DNA of 28,042 bases from Welwitschia mirabilis (lineage: Eukaryota > Gnetophyta > Gnetopsida > Welwitschiales), in NCBI GenBank assembly GCA_051453625.1, contig JBOZIK010000001.1, positions 233,882,375-233,910,416 of the forward strand, in the 5' to 3' direction. Under the pieces are notes generated by a model. It had not been told where the DNA came from and made no database searches. It saw nothing but the letters and a program-made list of their open reading frames with translations. The position numbers and the translations under genes were made by a program. Every line of letters begins with the position of its first letter. Position 1 is the first letter of the stretch. Shown in pieces: positions 17,614-27,346 of the stretch.

Positions 17614-18420
17614 AATTTTGATGATTTTTGTGTGGGAGGGCATACATCTCGGTAATTTAACTACAGTTATTTACTTCATTTACGTTGGACTTCTGTGAAA
17701 GTTATGTATCTTTGGCTGGTAGGCCATTATCCACCTCTGTAGAAAGGTACAGCTGTAAACATCCTCATTCTAATGTGTAAGAAAGAGGCAGTATTATATT
17801 TCTTTCTTTTCAATCCTTTAAAGTATCTTTTGAAATCTAACATGGGCTATATTTTCATTCCAAGGCCACACTAGTTACACGTGCTCTGTTTATCAGTCAT
17901 GCAATTGGTATTAGGGCTGTGGAAGGATTGATTTGGAAAGACTGTAACAAGGATGATTCAAAAATATTAAGAAAGCCAGATGTTTGCAGCAAAAATCTGG
18001 GACATAGTAAGCTTACAAGGAATATTTGTGTGTCTCAGCAACTTTAGCAGCATAGGATGCTTCTAATGTCCAAAGTCCTACAGTTTCTATTTGTGCCCTC
18101 CATTTACAACATGACCAATGTGTCTGATCTAAGGCAACAATTTTATCATTTTTAGAATTTTAAACATCAAGACTTTCAAAACAGAATCATTACCTTAATT
18201 TTATGCAAAATCCTTTCTTGTCATGCTCATAAGCATCATCCAATTATTGTGTGCAATATTACGTCTGTCTCATATAGCTCTACATTTAATCATTGAAAGC
18301 TCCTCTCTTGAACTTGCATTGAAAATATACTGGTGAGACTCTTTATTTTTTGTCATTTTGTAATTCTCCTCTGCAGTCATTAAGCATGTACAATGTCAAG
18401 AAGAGGTCAACTTCATTTGA
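17531..18420 (+). CDS. Possible further exons of the same gene
   Basis: If exon D uses a donor at 17573 (AATT|GTAAAG), it joins exon E, 17875-18006 (acceptor CACTAG), in phase 1. E is open over 43 codons (TRALFISHAIGIRAVEGLIW, KPDVCSKNLGH) and ends at a strong donor, CATA|GTAAGC. Exon F, 18377-18420 (acceptor TCCTCTGCAG), then adds IIKHVQCQEEVNFI and a TGA, again in phase 1. The D donor and the E acceptor are weak, so this extension is less sure than exons A to D. An alternative is a retained-intron end at 17613. Confidence 0.35.
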
Positions 18421-20050
18421 ACATTTTATTCAAAGTCTTACATATTTTTGAATATTTGTGATTGGAATACGAAGATAATTGATACATCTTCCATTTGCAG
18501 CTTTTCCATTGAAACCAGACCCTTTTCAAACAATATGAATTGCTAAAAAGCATGTTCAGGAAGAAAGTATCTCAAAATGCAACTTGAGCTCTTTTAAAGG
18601 TTCTAATAAATTATAAATTACACAATTGAATGGCTGAATTGTGTTTTTATTGTTACATTTCTGAACAATTGGATTTGATAATTTTCTTAATTGACTTGGA
18701 TGGTTGCTCTGTGTTCGCAAGGTACATTATTAGATTTGTTAAAGAAGAAAAAGTGGTTTATATTCAGTTTTTTTGTTTGTCAGAATCATAAAAACCTAAA
18801 ATTGAAGAAAACCAACTAAAGCTGATGAACAACCATGCTATGCGTAATGCTTTGTTGCATTGATTACGCACAGTTAGTTGTATGATACAAGTTATGCTGT
18901 GCGTAGAGTCGTAGACAATCCTTCTAAATGGAATTTCTCCTGTTTTACAATAACTTTTTGTTTTGCCTGTGCAAGATTCAATACCAATTTTCATTTAAGG
19001 TGTTAGAGCTATGTTTCATTTTTTTGTTGTTCTCTTATCAATGTGTTAGATTTGTCTGTAGATTTTGTTTTAATCTGGACATTCAGTTATTTGTTCTTGG
19101 AAACAACTCGCCAGCTCTGTTCATGTTCCTTGTTCATTAGCACCATTTTCATCTGCCACTTCATAACGAATGCTTCAACCATTTGCTATAATTCTTCTCT
19201 TGAAGATATATAATTTGCGTCCTCTTACACATCTTCAACTTATATGTTTCTGGACAAGATTTTAGTTCATTTCTTGTATTGCAGTCTTTGCTAATTCCTT
19301 TTCTTCTTCATTCTTCATCATTAATTTTAGTTCATTTCTTGTATTGCAGTCTTTGCTAATCCTTTTCTTCTTCATTCTTCATCATTAATTCCTACCTCAC
19401 ACCAGTGGAAACATTTCCTCCTTGTTTCAATTGTCACAGCAAACCAAAATTTTCTTACATGTAATGCATATCTAAACAAATCCAAACATCGCATTTATTG
19501 CATCGCTGCCAATAAAATAGTTTCACTCATTATCAATGAAGTTTGAAGCTGTTGAGAGTTGCTTAATGAGTATTAGTTTTGTTTTCATTTAGTCATGAAA
19601 TGGAAATGTTAGCAAAGGCTAATCTACTTAAATATTATTATGTATAACCACTTTTTGTTAAACTATTACGTCACTTTCTTCTAAATGAATATAAATGGTT
19701 TTTCGTAAATTTGTATCCATGTTTGCTTCAAACTTACAGCAATAATTGCACGTGCAGCATTTTCATTTGTTTCAATATTTGTATTATATGATCTACCATA
19801 AAAAGCCATTACAGTTTCTACAGGTGATTTAGTCTACAAAGAGCTAAAAACTCAAAAATCTGAGTCTTTACTTACACATTCTTGCCTTATTGAAGTTTCC
19901 ACCATGAGACATGTGTAGTTTGTAGATTTCTGTGTGTCATAATGTGGAAATCTTGTGAGTAGCATCTGGGTCAACAGACCCAGCTTGTAGGTAAACCTCT
20001 TATTATTCGTACTAAGAAAATTGTTAATCTGAGTAACCTCTGGATGCTTG
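18421..20050. other. Non-coding AT-rich stretch
   Basis: No coding region is recognised. It holds one short hairpin, TGCGTAAT (18841-18848) with ATTACGCA (18863-18870), and a tandem duplication at 19260-19388 that is listed separately. The open frames here are short and lack domain-like composition. Confidence 0.4.
19260..19388. repeat. Tandem duplication of 65 and 64 bp
   Basis: TTTTAGTTCATTTCTTGTAT opens both units (19260 and 19325), and both end CATTCTTCATCATTAA. The only difference I see is one missing T in the second unit, so the duplication is recent compared with the other repeats here. Confidence 0.95.
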
Positions 20051-20412
20051 ATTCATTTTCTGTGGTCCCCAACAAAAACCACCTTTATCTAAATACTGTA
20101 GAGGTATCCCAATTACTTTACCCAATCACATTTGCAAACAATTGTTACTTGAGTGGCATATGTGTGTTTGCATGATTTTCTCTAGTTGCTCAACACAAAC
20201 ACTTTCCATCTAAACAGGATCAAGGTTTGCACATGATGTTATCTAGTCACTAACACACATAGTTCTGATCTAATAATAACTAGGACAGTAGCATGATTTT
20301 GTCCAGTCACTTACAAAAGTCATTTTTTATTTAAATAATATGGGCACAACCACATGATTTCATGCAACTACTACGCTAGAAATATAGAGTGAAAAATTAA
20401 AGAAATTGCTAC
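20051..20412. repeat. Degenerate tandem repeat, period about 60 bp, about 6 units
   Basis: CATGATTT-like starts lie at 20171, 20232, 20292 and 20353, spaced 61, 60 and 61 bp. Earlier units start near 20051 (ATTCATTTTC) and 20111. A shared core is CATGATTTT.TC.AGTCACT.ACACA followed by T-rich sequence and ATCTAA. The first and last units are the most diverged. Confidence 0.7.
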
Positions 20413-21169
20413 ATCTTAAATGATATTCAAAAACCATTTTGACACTTAGTCTGTAGATTTATTTTGTCTTAAGGAGAGATATGCTTTAGCTATCAAGGCA
20501 AAGGATGGTAGTTTTAGAATAGAAGTTAGGGTTGTTAATTGAAGTATAGGAAACAGTAATCGCCATTCTTTTACAAGGATTGCAAATGAGATTTGAAGAT
20601 TGCAATCATCCATTCAGACCAAATAATTAAATGGAAGAAGTGTAAAGCTTCAATAAGAGAGGAGATAACAATGGATACATGCTACTTCTTATAGGCACTG
20701 AATATGATTGTTCATAAGAAAACAACTAAGCAAGCCTAAATAAAGGAAATCACAATAGTCAACATCATTTCCTTCACTCATTAGGATAGATTGTTATGCA
20801 TTGAGGGGCTTATTATCCGATGACAAATCATTTACTTTGAATCCTAAATGTTTTTCACACAAACTATAGAACTTACTATATCAAAATATCACTATTCAAA
20901 GATGGGTCATATTATATGACGATGTAGAAAAAGAGAAGCATAACAAATGCCATAGATATAACATATCAAGCATCTAACCTAGCAAAAACCTAACAAAGCA
21001 TTGAAAGAAATAAACTCAAATAATAACAACCAAAAGAAATTCAAGATTGGCTATCACTATGCAAAGAACCATAAATGCATTCGTGAGAGAGATTATGAGA
21101 TGCAAGTCCATCACAGATCGAATTCCATTAACTAGCAATGCCAACACTACAACAAAAGGCAATCAAGTA
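20413..21169. other. Non-coding AT-rich stretch
   Basis: No coding region or repeat is recognised. It may be the decayed pol part of the minus-strand gypsy element to the right, but no motif supports that. Confidence 0.3.
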
Positions 21170-21796
21170 TAAAATATGCCCTACTAACTCTAGCCTTCTC
21201 TAAGGCCTCTGCAATATTCTCAGGTTGAAATAGTTTAATTTGATTTTAAATTGCTAGATGTAGATGAGCCACAAATCTCTTGACTTTCACTTCTTCACTG
21301 TTTCCTAATTCAGAACATATCTCAACAGTTCCATAAATTTCTGCTCATGCTGAGATGATGTCATAAAACCTTGTTTAATATTGTAAAATTTACTTACTTT
21401 CACATTTTTGAAAAAATATATCTACCTCTAGATCTTTTTTCAAATTCCTTGCATGTCATATGCACTAAAAATAATGCTCTAAGTCTTTTCATATCCTATC
21501 ATAAAGCTGCTCCTTTAACAAGTTGATGAGTTGCTAATATTGCCTTTTATCCTGTAGTAAAATTAAACAATTCCAATTCCTTTTGTATGAAAATCAACCA
21601 AGCTTCTACATTGGCTGCATTGTCGACACCTTCAAAAATTTGAGGATTTATCCTTTTAAATTGCATCATCATCTTCCTAAGAGAGACCATCTTCCCTGTT
21701 ATTGCTTTTCTTATGAAGCTCACCCACTAAGTTGTTAACAACATTCACTAATGTTTTGACTTCAGTTGGTCAATTTACTTCTCTTCTTGGCTCCAT
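21170..21796 (-). pseudogene. Minus-strand gypsy gag remnant
   Basis: ATG on the minus strand at 21796-21794 starts MEPRREVN, followed by LVNVVNNLVGELHKKSNN. After a frameshift comes QFKRINPQIFEGVDNAANV, EAWLIFIQKELELFNF, a stop, and ILATHQLVKGAA. This fits the retrotransposon gag pattern F....PP.F.G......A..WL..IE..F......E......A...L.G.A. Further on, KVKRFVAHLHLAI and NIAEALEKARV fit the end of the same domain. Three or more stops and frameshifts are present. Gag would form the particle that packages the RNA. Its leader and primer-binding site lie to the right, at 21890-22160. Confidence 0.75.
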
Positions 21797-21889
21797 ATTG
21801 ATCTTGAAAAAAATTAAACTATACATGTTAGAAACCTAAGCTTTGATGTTAAAACTTACAAGAAGTAGTTATGCTTAATGAAATCGCAA

Positions 21890-22160
21890 CCTAGGCTCTA
21901 ATACAAAAATGTGAAGTTCACCTTTTGCACCTAAAAACTTTAAATGTTACTCTAATACCAAAATGTAAAGTCCTTTTTTTTGCACCTAAAAACTTCAAAT
22001 GTTGCTCTAGTACCAAAATATAAAATCAACCTTTCACACCTAAAAACCCCAATTGTTGCTTTGAAACTAAGATGTGAAATCTATGTTTTTAGACCCAAAA
22101 ACTAAAATAAAGTTTTGATTAAAAAAATGTAACATCTACTTTTTTTAAAGCATAAAAATA
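21890..22160 (-). repeat. Five-unit tandem array around a tRNA-Met primer-binding site
   Basis: On the minus strand each unit contains a version of the plant PBS TGGTATCAGAGC, for example TGGTATTAGAGT and TGGTACTAGAGC. On the + strand the units start at 21895, 21949, 22004 and 22058, with a worn fifth near 22113; spacing is 54-55 bp. Each carries CACCTAAAAAC between PBS copies. The unit nearest gag reads TTTGTATTAGAGCCTAGGTT, like the extended initiator-tRNA complement. The unit farthest from gag is preceded by GATGTTACA, a typical LTR end. Confidence 0.7.
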
Positions 22161-24030
22161 ATAAATTAATAAATATTAATGTGATATTCAAGATTAATGG
22201 ACAAGCTTATGTATAGATTTAAACTATTTCTATTTGAAACATAATTGAGCAAAGGTAGGCCTCAGGATCTATGTAGTCAAAGTAGTCTATTTTCCTCTGT
22301 CAACGTACTAGATGACAACAACAATTTAAAACATCTGAAAATGAAAAAATAGAGTGCGTTTTTGACTAGAAACACCCTGGTTTTGGCCTAAATGGTATGG
22401 GTTAAGCTTCAATTTACAAAAATATCATCAAAAAGTTACGTTTTGAGTTGTTTTTTCATAACAAAACAAGAATTCGAAATGTTTATGATCAGTTCCATAT
22501 TTATTTGTCTCAAGCAATCTATTTGCAATTTTCTGAAAATGAGTCTTTTAGCATTATTCCTCTCATAATGCTTAAATTAGACATGCAACACATATACAAA
22601 CATAGGTTGCAAACATAACTGCAATGGAAACATAGAGCAAATGTAGTTCGCCTACATCATTGCATCTTCACAAAGTGTCAAAAAATCTTAAAAACCCGTC
22701 ATTTTTAGTTGATATCGCTCCCATTTTATTTAAAGAGCTTTGTTTCTTAGCTGGCTATACCCTATTATCTAATGTGTTGTTTCTCCCACTTTAAGCCCTG
22801 CAACTACAACTTAATGCTCTTTTCCTAGAGCTACACAATCAAATGCAAATTTACTTCTCTTCTCAGATTTACCAAATGTGGCTTTCGTCTTTATACATTA
22901 TTAGAAGGAGGTCTAAGGAATTTGCATAGAGAAATAAAATAAAGGTAGTAATGCAACTCTTCTCTAATGGTAAATCTTACATAATAACATTAAATAATTG
23001 TTTTTAGATAATGCTTCTTCAACGTGATGCTCGGAAACACTTATCTAGTGGTAAAATAAAAGTTCTTCCTATAATGCAGCTTATTCTAGAACTGCATTGC
23101 AAGAATTTCAATTTTCATCACTGTGTTTCACTTACATTCTTACAAGAAAAATAAATAGCAGTAAATTCAACCGCATTTTCAAGAGTGGCATTCTAGTGCT
23201 TCATCTCTTCCTACTTCTCAGCTCTTGTTTTTCAAGCATTAATGCATCAATATATTTATTTGTTATCTTTACTAAAGATTTTTATTTTAGGCCTTAATAA
23301 AAGGTTAACGAATGGCCATATTCTTATAAATTTTAAAAATATTATCCTACCATTTTATTACTCTTTTTATATTAACCATTTAATAAAGGCTTTTTATAAA
23401 TATGTTTCAAATTATTATTTTAACAAATGAATGCATTTATAAAGCTCCATTAAAGATATATTTTTCCTTATTCATTATTCTATGTTTAAACTATCAAAGT
23501 TTCCAAGAATTTACCAAAGATGCATACAAGCAAATTGTCAAACTTCATATTTGTTTCATCAGGATATGATTTCAAGAATGAACATACATCATCAAAATTT
23601 TTGAATGCACCAAAATATATATATATAAAGATCCAAAGTATCTCAATGCTACAAAAATGATTACAACATATAGGAGATAAAAGATCCATATGATAAGATT
23701 ACAAGTTTTAACAACCATAATAATTCACTCCAACATAGTCTTCAAATACAAACTGGACAATGATAATCTTCACTTCAACATGCCCTCCTTGGTAAATTGA
23801 TTCAACTTTTCTATAATCTAGTTTTCTCCCTTGTTTAACACAAGAATATGGAGTGAGAATCTTGAAATCTTCATAGCTCCCAGTATGGCCTAAGAAAGGT
23901 AAAGATAAAAGGTTAAAGATTCCCAAGTCACAAAATAGTTTAAGATGAAACAAGATTAATGTCTTAAGAGATGGATTTATGAAAATGAAATGAGAATACC
24001 CATTTTTTAATAATTATTTATATATTTTTC
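22161..24030. other. Non-coding stretch, possibly the LTR of the minus-strand gypsy element
   Basis: The array at 21890-22160 implies that a minus-strand LTR lies immediately to the right. I cannot set its other end. A (TA)n microsatellite is at about 23613-23626. Open frames are short and AT-driven. Confidence 0.3.
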
Positions 24031-24033
24031 TTT

Positions 24034-24268
24034 CACTGCCTCATTTGGCAATTTGTGAAGTCCACCACCTTATTTGGCAATCTATGATCTATTAATTTCA
24101 CTACCTCATGCGGTGATCTATGGGTTTTTCATACTCCATTGCCTCATTCAGCGATCTACGGAGTCCACTACCTCATTTAATCATTTGTGGATATATCACT
24201 CCCATTACTTTATTTGGCGATTTGTGGGTTCTCACATTCTACTGCATTATTCAGTGACCTGTGGAATT
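24034..24268. repeat. Irregular tandem repeat, seven units of about 25 bp
   Basis: Variants of CCACTACCTCATTTGGCGAT followed by (C/T)TGTGG start near 24034, 24063, 24099, 24136, 24165, 24201 and 24239. The spacing varies from 29 to 38 bp because the linkers differ. The GC-rich core stands out from the AT-rich surroundings. Confidence 0.75.
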
Positions 24269-25400
24269 CTCATTTTCATAAAGATTTGAAGATTACAAGA
24301 TACCATAAGAAGATGCAAGATTCATTATCATAGATTTTATCAAGATACTCTGCAAAGATTTCTAACAAGATATTAATTCCTACTAAGAAATGAAGTTATG
24401 CAAGAATAAATTTTGGAAATACTGTCATATGCACACAAATTCCAAAGTGGTATAAACAAGTAATACACTTCAAATACTTTATAAGATTATTAAGAAAGTA
24501 GTAGATTCATTAAGAAGCAAGTCATTATCTAGACCATAAAGAGGATGCAAGAATAAAGGACCATACAAGAATATAGATAATTCTACGACCATACCCAAAA
24601 TTCAATGCAAATTTCTAATCTTCCGAAGACTTCAAGGCTGTAAGGATTTCAAGGCTTCAATGCTTCCAAAGAATCCTAACATCTCCAAAGCTATGTAATT
24701 CAAGATTGTCAAGATCCAATAACAAAGGATTTTTCAAAGCATAGGAATTAAAAAGAGAAGTAAGTTCTATATATAACATGAAGATGAAAGAAATATGAAA
24801 AGACACTATCTTGAAGAGGATAAATAGAGACACTTTTGTTGGAAAAAATGGTTATGATTTCATAACCTCTAATCATTACTTTGCCTGACCATTTGGTGCA
24901 TTTAATATTTTATCATAACAGTAACTACTCATCATGCCAAAAAATTATTTTTCCAATAAATAATAATCATGAAAAAGATGCCTAAATAAGTTACAAAATG
25001 CAAGTTCTTTGACATCCTTCAAAATAAGCAAAAAGAAAACAAGTTAGTTACATGATAATATAATCTTTTGAACTTTCAAAATAATCATTAATGCTAACTG
25101 AAATAAGTGATTTAGAAGGAAATGCTAGAACTTCAAAAACATGTTACTATTTTGCCATAAATAAGAAGGAGGAAATTTAATAATAGTTTTTTTAATTAAT
25201 CAAGGTGAAATATTTAGCAATAAATTCTAAGGAATAATATCAAAATAAAATTTCATCATCTATACATATTTTGCATCTATTAAAAACCTTCTAGCTTCTA
25301 AAACATTAATTTAGACTATATTATTTATTTGTCTCTATTAAAATACTTAAACGATTTTAGGATAAATTTTAAATATTTGAAAATTTTGAATGTGACACAT
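24269..25400. other. Non-coding AT-rich stretch
   Basis: No gene, clear repeat or element border is recognised. TTGGAAAAAATGGTTATGAT at about 24840 looks like an LTR start by composition only. Confidence 0.25.
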
Positions 25401-25404
25401 AGCT

Positions 25405-25848
25405 CAACAACAAGGAGACATCTTTCACAAGTGGATGAACCCACTTATGCAAGGTGCTTCTATCACAAGCTACTTTGATGCCAATAACAATATGAGGTAA
25501 TGGGATGTCTAAATGGGTGTTTATAGCTTTAGATAGGTGAGAGGTAACTAGTTGGCAAGTGATAGGTAAGTGATAGATAAGTGATTACAATATAAATTTA
25601 GTAACATATATAATAATTGTTCATGGTAGATGGGGAGTTACAATTGCTAACCAAAAAGGGATGATTACATTTAAGTACTAAACAAAACTGGTTCTTCATT
25701 AGTTACTATCACTTGTGCTTTTTGGAATCTAGTGGTGAGTGGAATCTGGTAGGTAGTCATTTCCTTCCATCATGTGACTACCATGTGGGCTTTTTGGAAC
25801 CTAGTGGTAGGTGGGATCTACTAGTTAGTAGATGTCTCCTCAAATAAT
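25405..25848. repeat. Possible small inverted-repeat element
   Basis: GGAGACATCT at about 25414 is matched in inverted orientation by AGATGTCTCC at about 25831. Between them, GCTTTTTGGAA followed by CTAGTGGT..GTGG occurs twice (about 25718 and 25789). The layout could be a MITE, but the inverted repeat is only about 10 bp and no target-site duplication is clear. Confidence 0.25.
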
Positions 25849-26019
25849 TTGTCCTTTAATGCTTTTGTTAGATTATGAATTGTCAATAGATGTCAAATTA
25901 ATGTTTCTGTGAAGCGAAATTTGTTCTATCTTGTGCAAAAAATATTGATCACTTGTAGGTCAGAAGTTGAAGCTATGAATGTTACATTTTGATCTAGAAA
26001 CTTGTCAAGTTTTGTTACC

Positions 26020-26495
26020 CTCTTAAGGGGTCAATTGGACTTCTAAGAGGTTGACTGCACCTAGAGTGAACTCTCAGAATTGAACTGAATTCAGAGGAGT
26101 CGATCGAACTTGTGAGGGATCGACTAAACTTGTGAACCTGAGAACAGTACTCTTGAACTGATTGTCATGGGGTTGATCAGATCTATGAGGGGTTGACCGA
26201 ACTTGAGCACTGTGTACCTGATACTTCTGAACCAATTAGCAGGGTGTTGACTAGATTATTGAGGAGTCGACCAGACTTGATGCAGAAAACTAGCATGAAT
26301 TTTATCAGGACCAAGCAAGTGAATAGGCAATTATAAGGGCGACCAGATGAGCTGTCAACCAGACTCTGAGGGGTTAATCGGACATGGAGCTGTAAGAAAA
26401 TAGGATAACCGAAAAGTTTACTTGGGTGACCTATTTAAGTAACGGCACTCGGAGGGGTCAACCGGATGTTTGACGGGTCGATCGACTAGAACAAA
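26020..26495. repeat. Degenerate GGGGTCGACCGGACTT-like sub-repeats in the LTR
   Basis: At least ten scattered variants of (A/G)AGGGGT(C/T)(G/A)A(C/T)C.GA(A/C)(C/T)T occur, several with palindromic cores (TCGATCGA at 26101 and 26477, GTCGAC near 26267). They lie upstream of the TATA box, where LTR enhancer repeats are usual. Confidence 0.6.
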
Positions 26496-26579
26496 AATGA
26501 AAATTTTATATCCGTTATGTAGCCATTTGTAGCTGTTAGAAGCGTGTTTTAAATTGTAATAATCCTAAAAGCCTTCCAA

Positions 26580-26588
26580 TATAAATAG
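26580..26588 (+). promoter_or_regulatory. LTR TATA box
   Basis: TATAAATAG, about 700 bases before the primer-binding site and downstream of the sub-repeat block. It is the best candidate for the core promoter of the copia element that follows. Confidence 0.6.
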
Positions 26589-26860
26589 CCAAGTGTGAAA
26601 TCACTATAGAAGCTTTTTTTGAACCTTTTGCCAAATTATTGAATCTTGGTGATTGTTCATTGTACTCTTTTGGCATTGCATTCCTGACCAAAGATGAGTC
26701 GACATCTATTATATCTTTGCATATGAGGTCAGATCTATAATACTCCATTATTCGTAGATTGTATCATTTATAAGAGAAGTACTCCATCATTTTCATTGTA
26801 CCAAAGAACAAGCTATACCAGTGTACTTGGACATTCTATCATCACTACCATGATTTCTTG

Positions 26861-26985
26861 AAAAGATTAAGACTAAGCCTTCATAAAACATCCATTTGAG
26901 AAGGTTGAAACTAAGCCTTTAGAAAAAGTCTGTTTCAAAAGGTTGAGACTAAGCCTTCAGAAAAACTCCATTTGTAAAGGTTACA
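26861..26985. repeat. 38-40 bp tandem repeat in the transcribed part of the LTR
   Basis: (A)AGGTTGAGACTAAGCCTT is repeated with starts near 26861, 26901 and 26939, plus a partial unit at 26976. It lies between the TATA box and the primer-binding site. Confidence 0.8.
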
Positions 26986-27282
26986 GGTGAACTTGCAATA
27001 CCTTGAAGAGCTTAACAGAGATTCGAATTAGGCTTGATGATAAGCTAATTGTCGAGAGTGGTGTAAGGGGTTTTCCTAGACTACTATAAAACTTGTGTGC
27101 ACATGATCAGTATTTCTATGCTTTCTATTGTTTTTATTTTTTAGAATACTTTTAATTTTTATGTGCAAAGTTTTTTAGTAATTCATTTCAAGCAAGTTTA
27201 TATTTTGAATTTATTTGAATGATTTTTAGAAACCTATTTAACACCACCCTTCCTCTTCCTCTAGGGTTCTTGATCCTACATT

Positions 27283-27298
27283 TGGAATCAGAGCTAAG
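27283..27298 (+). other. Copia primer-binding site (initiator tRNA-Met)
   Basis: TGGAATCAGAGCTAAG differs by one base from the standard plant PBS TGGTATCAGAGC over its first 12 bases. It lies 2 bp after the LTR end CA at 27280. Reverse transcription would be primed here. Confidence 0.8.
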
Positions 27299-27346
27299 TT
27301 GAGTTCGTATTAAGATTTTAACCGATCTAGACTCTAGAACCCGAAA

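Larger units (their letters stand above)
25954..27280 (+). mobile_element. 5' LTR of a copia element
   Basis: The right end is fixed by CCTACA at 27275-27280, next to a primer-binding site. The proposed left end, TGTAGGTCA at 25954, is nearly the reverse complement of the right end TGATCCTACA, giving about 1.33 kb. A TATA box TATAAATAG is at 26580-26588. Degenerate GTCGACC/GTCGATCGA sub-repeats fill the part before the TATA box, and a 38-40 bp tandem repeat lies after it. The left end is a proposal because the 3' LTR is outside the window. Confidence 0.6.

Noticed and set aside
18764-19140. Small ORFs on both strands
   Set aside because: They overlap in opposite directions and look random in composition.
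20051-20412. CRISPR-like array
   Set aside because: The whole 60-bp unit is repeated with drift; there are no constant repeats with unique spacers, and the genome is a plant nuclear one.
23097-24289. Several small ORFs rich in Phe, Ile, Tyr and Leu
   Set aside because: They are what AT-rich DNA gives by chance and show no domain, splice border or homologue I can recognise.
26536-26748. Minus-strand 70-codon ORF in the copia LTR
   Set aside because: It lies in the LTR leader opposite the TATA box and has no recognisable domain.
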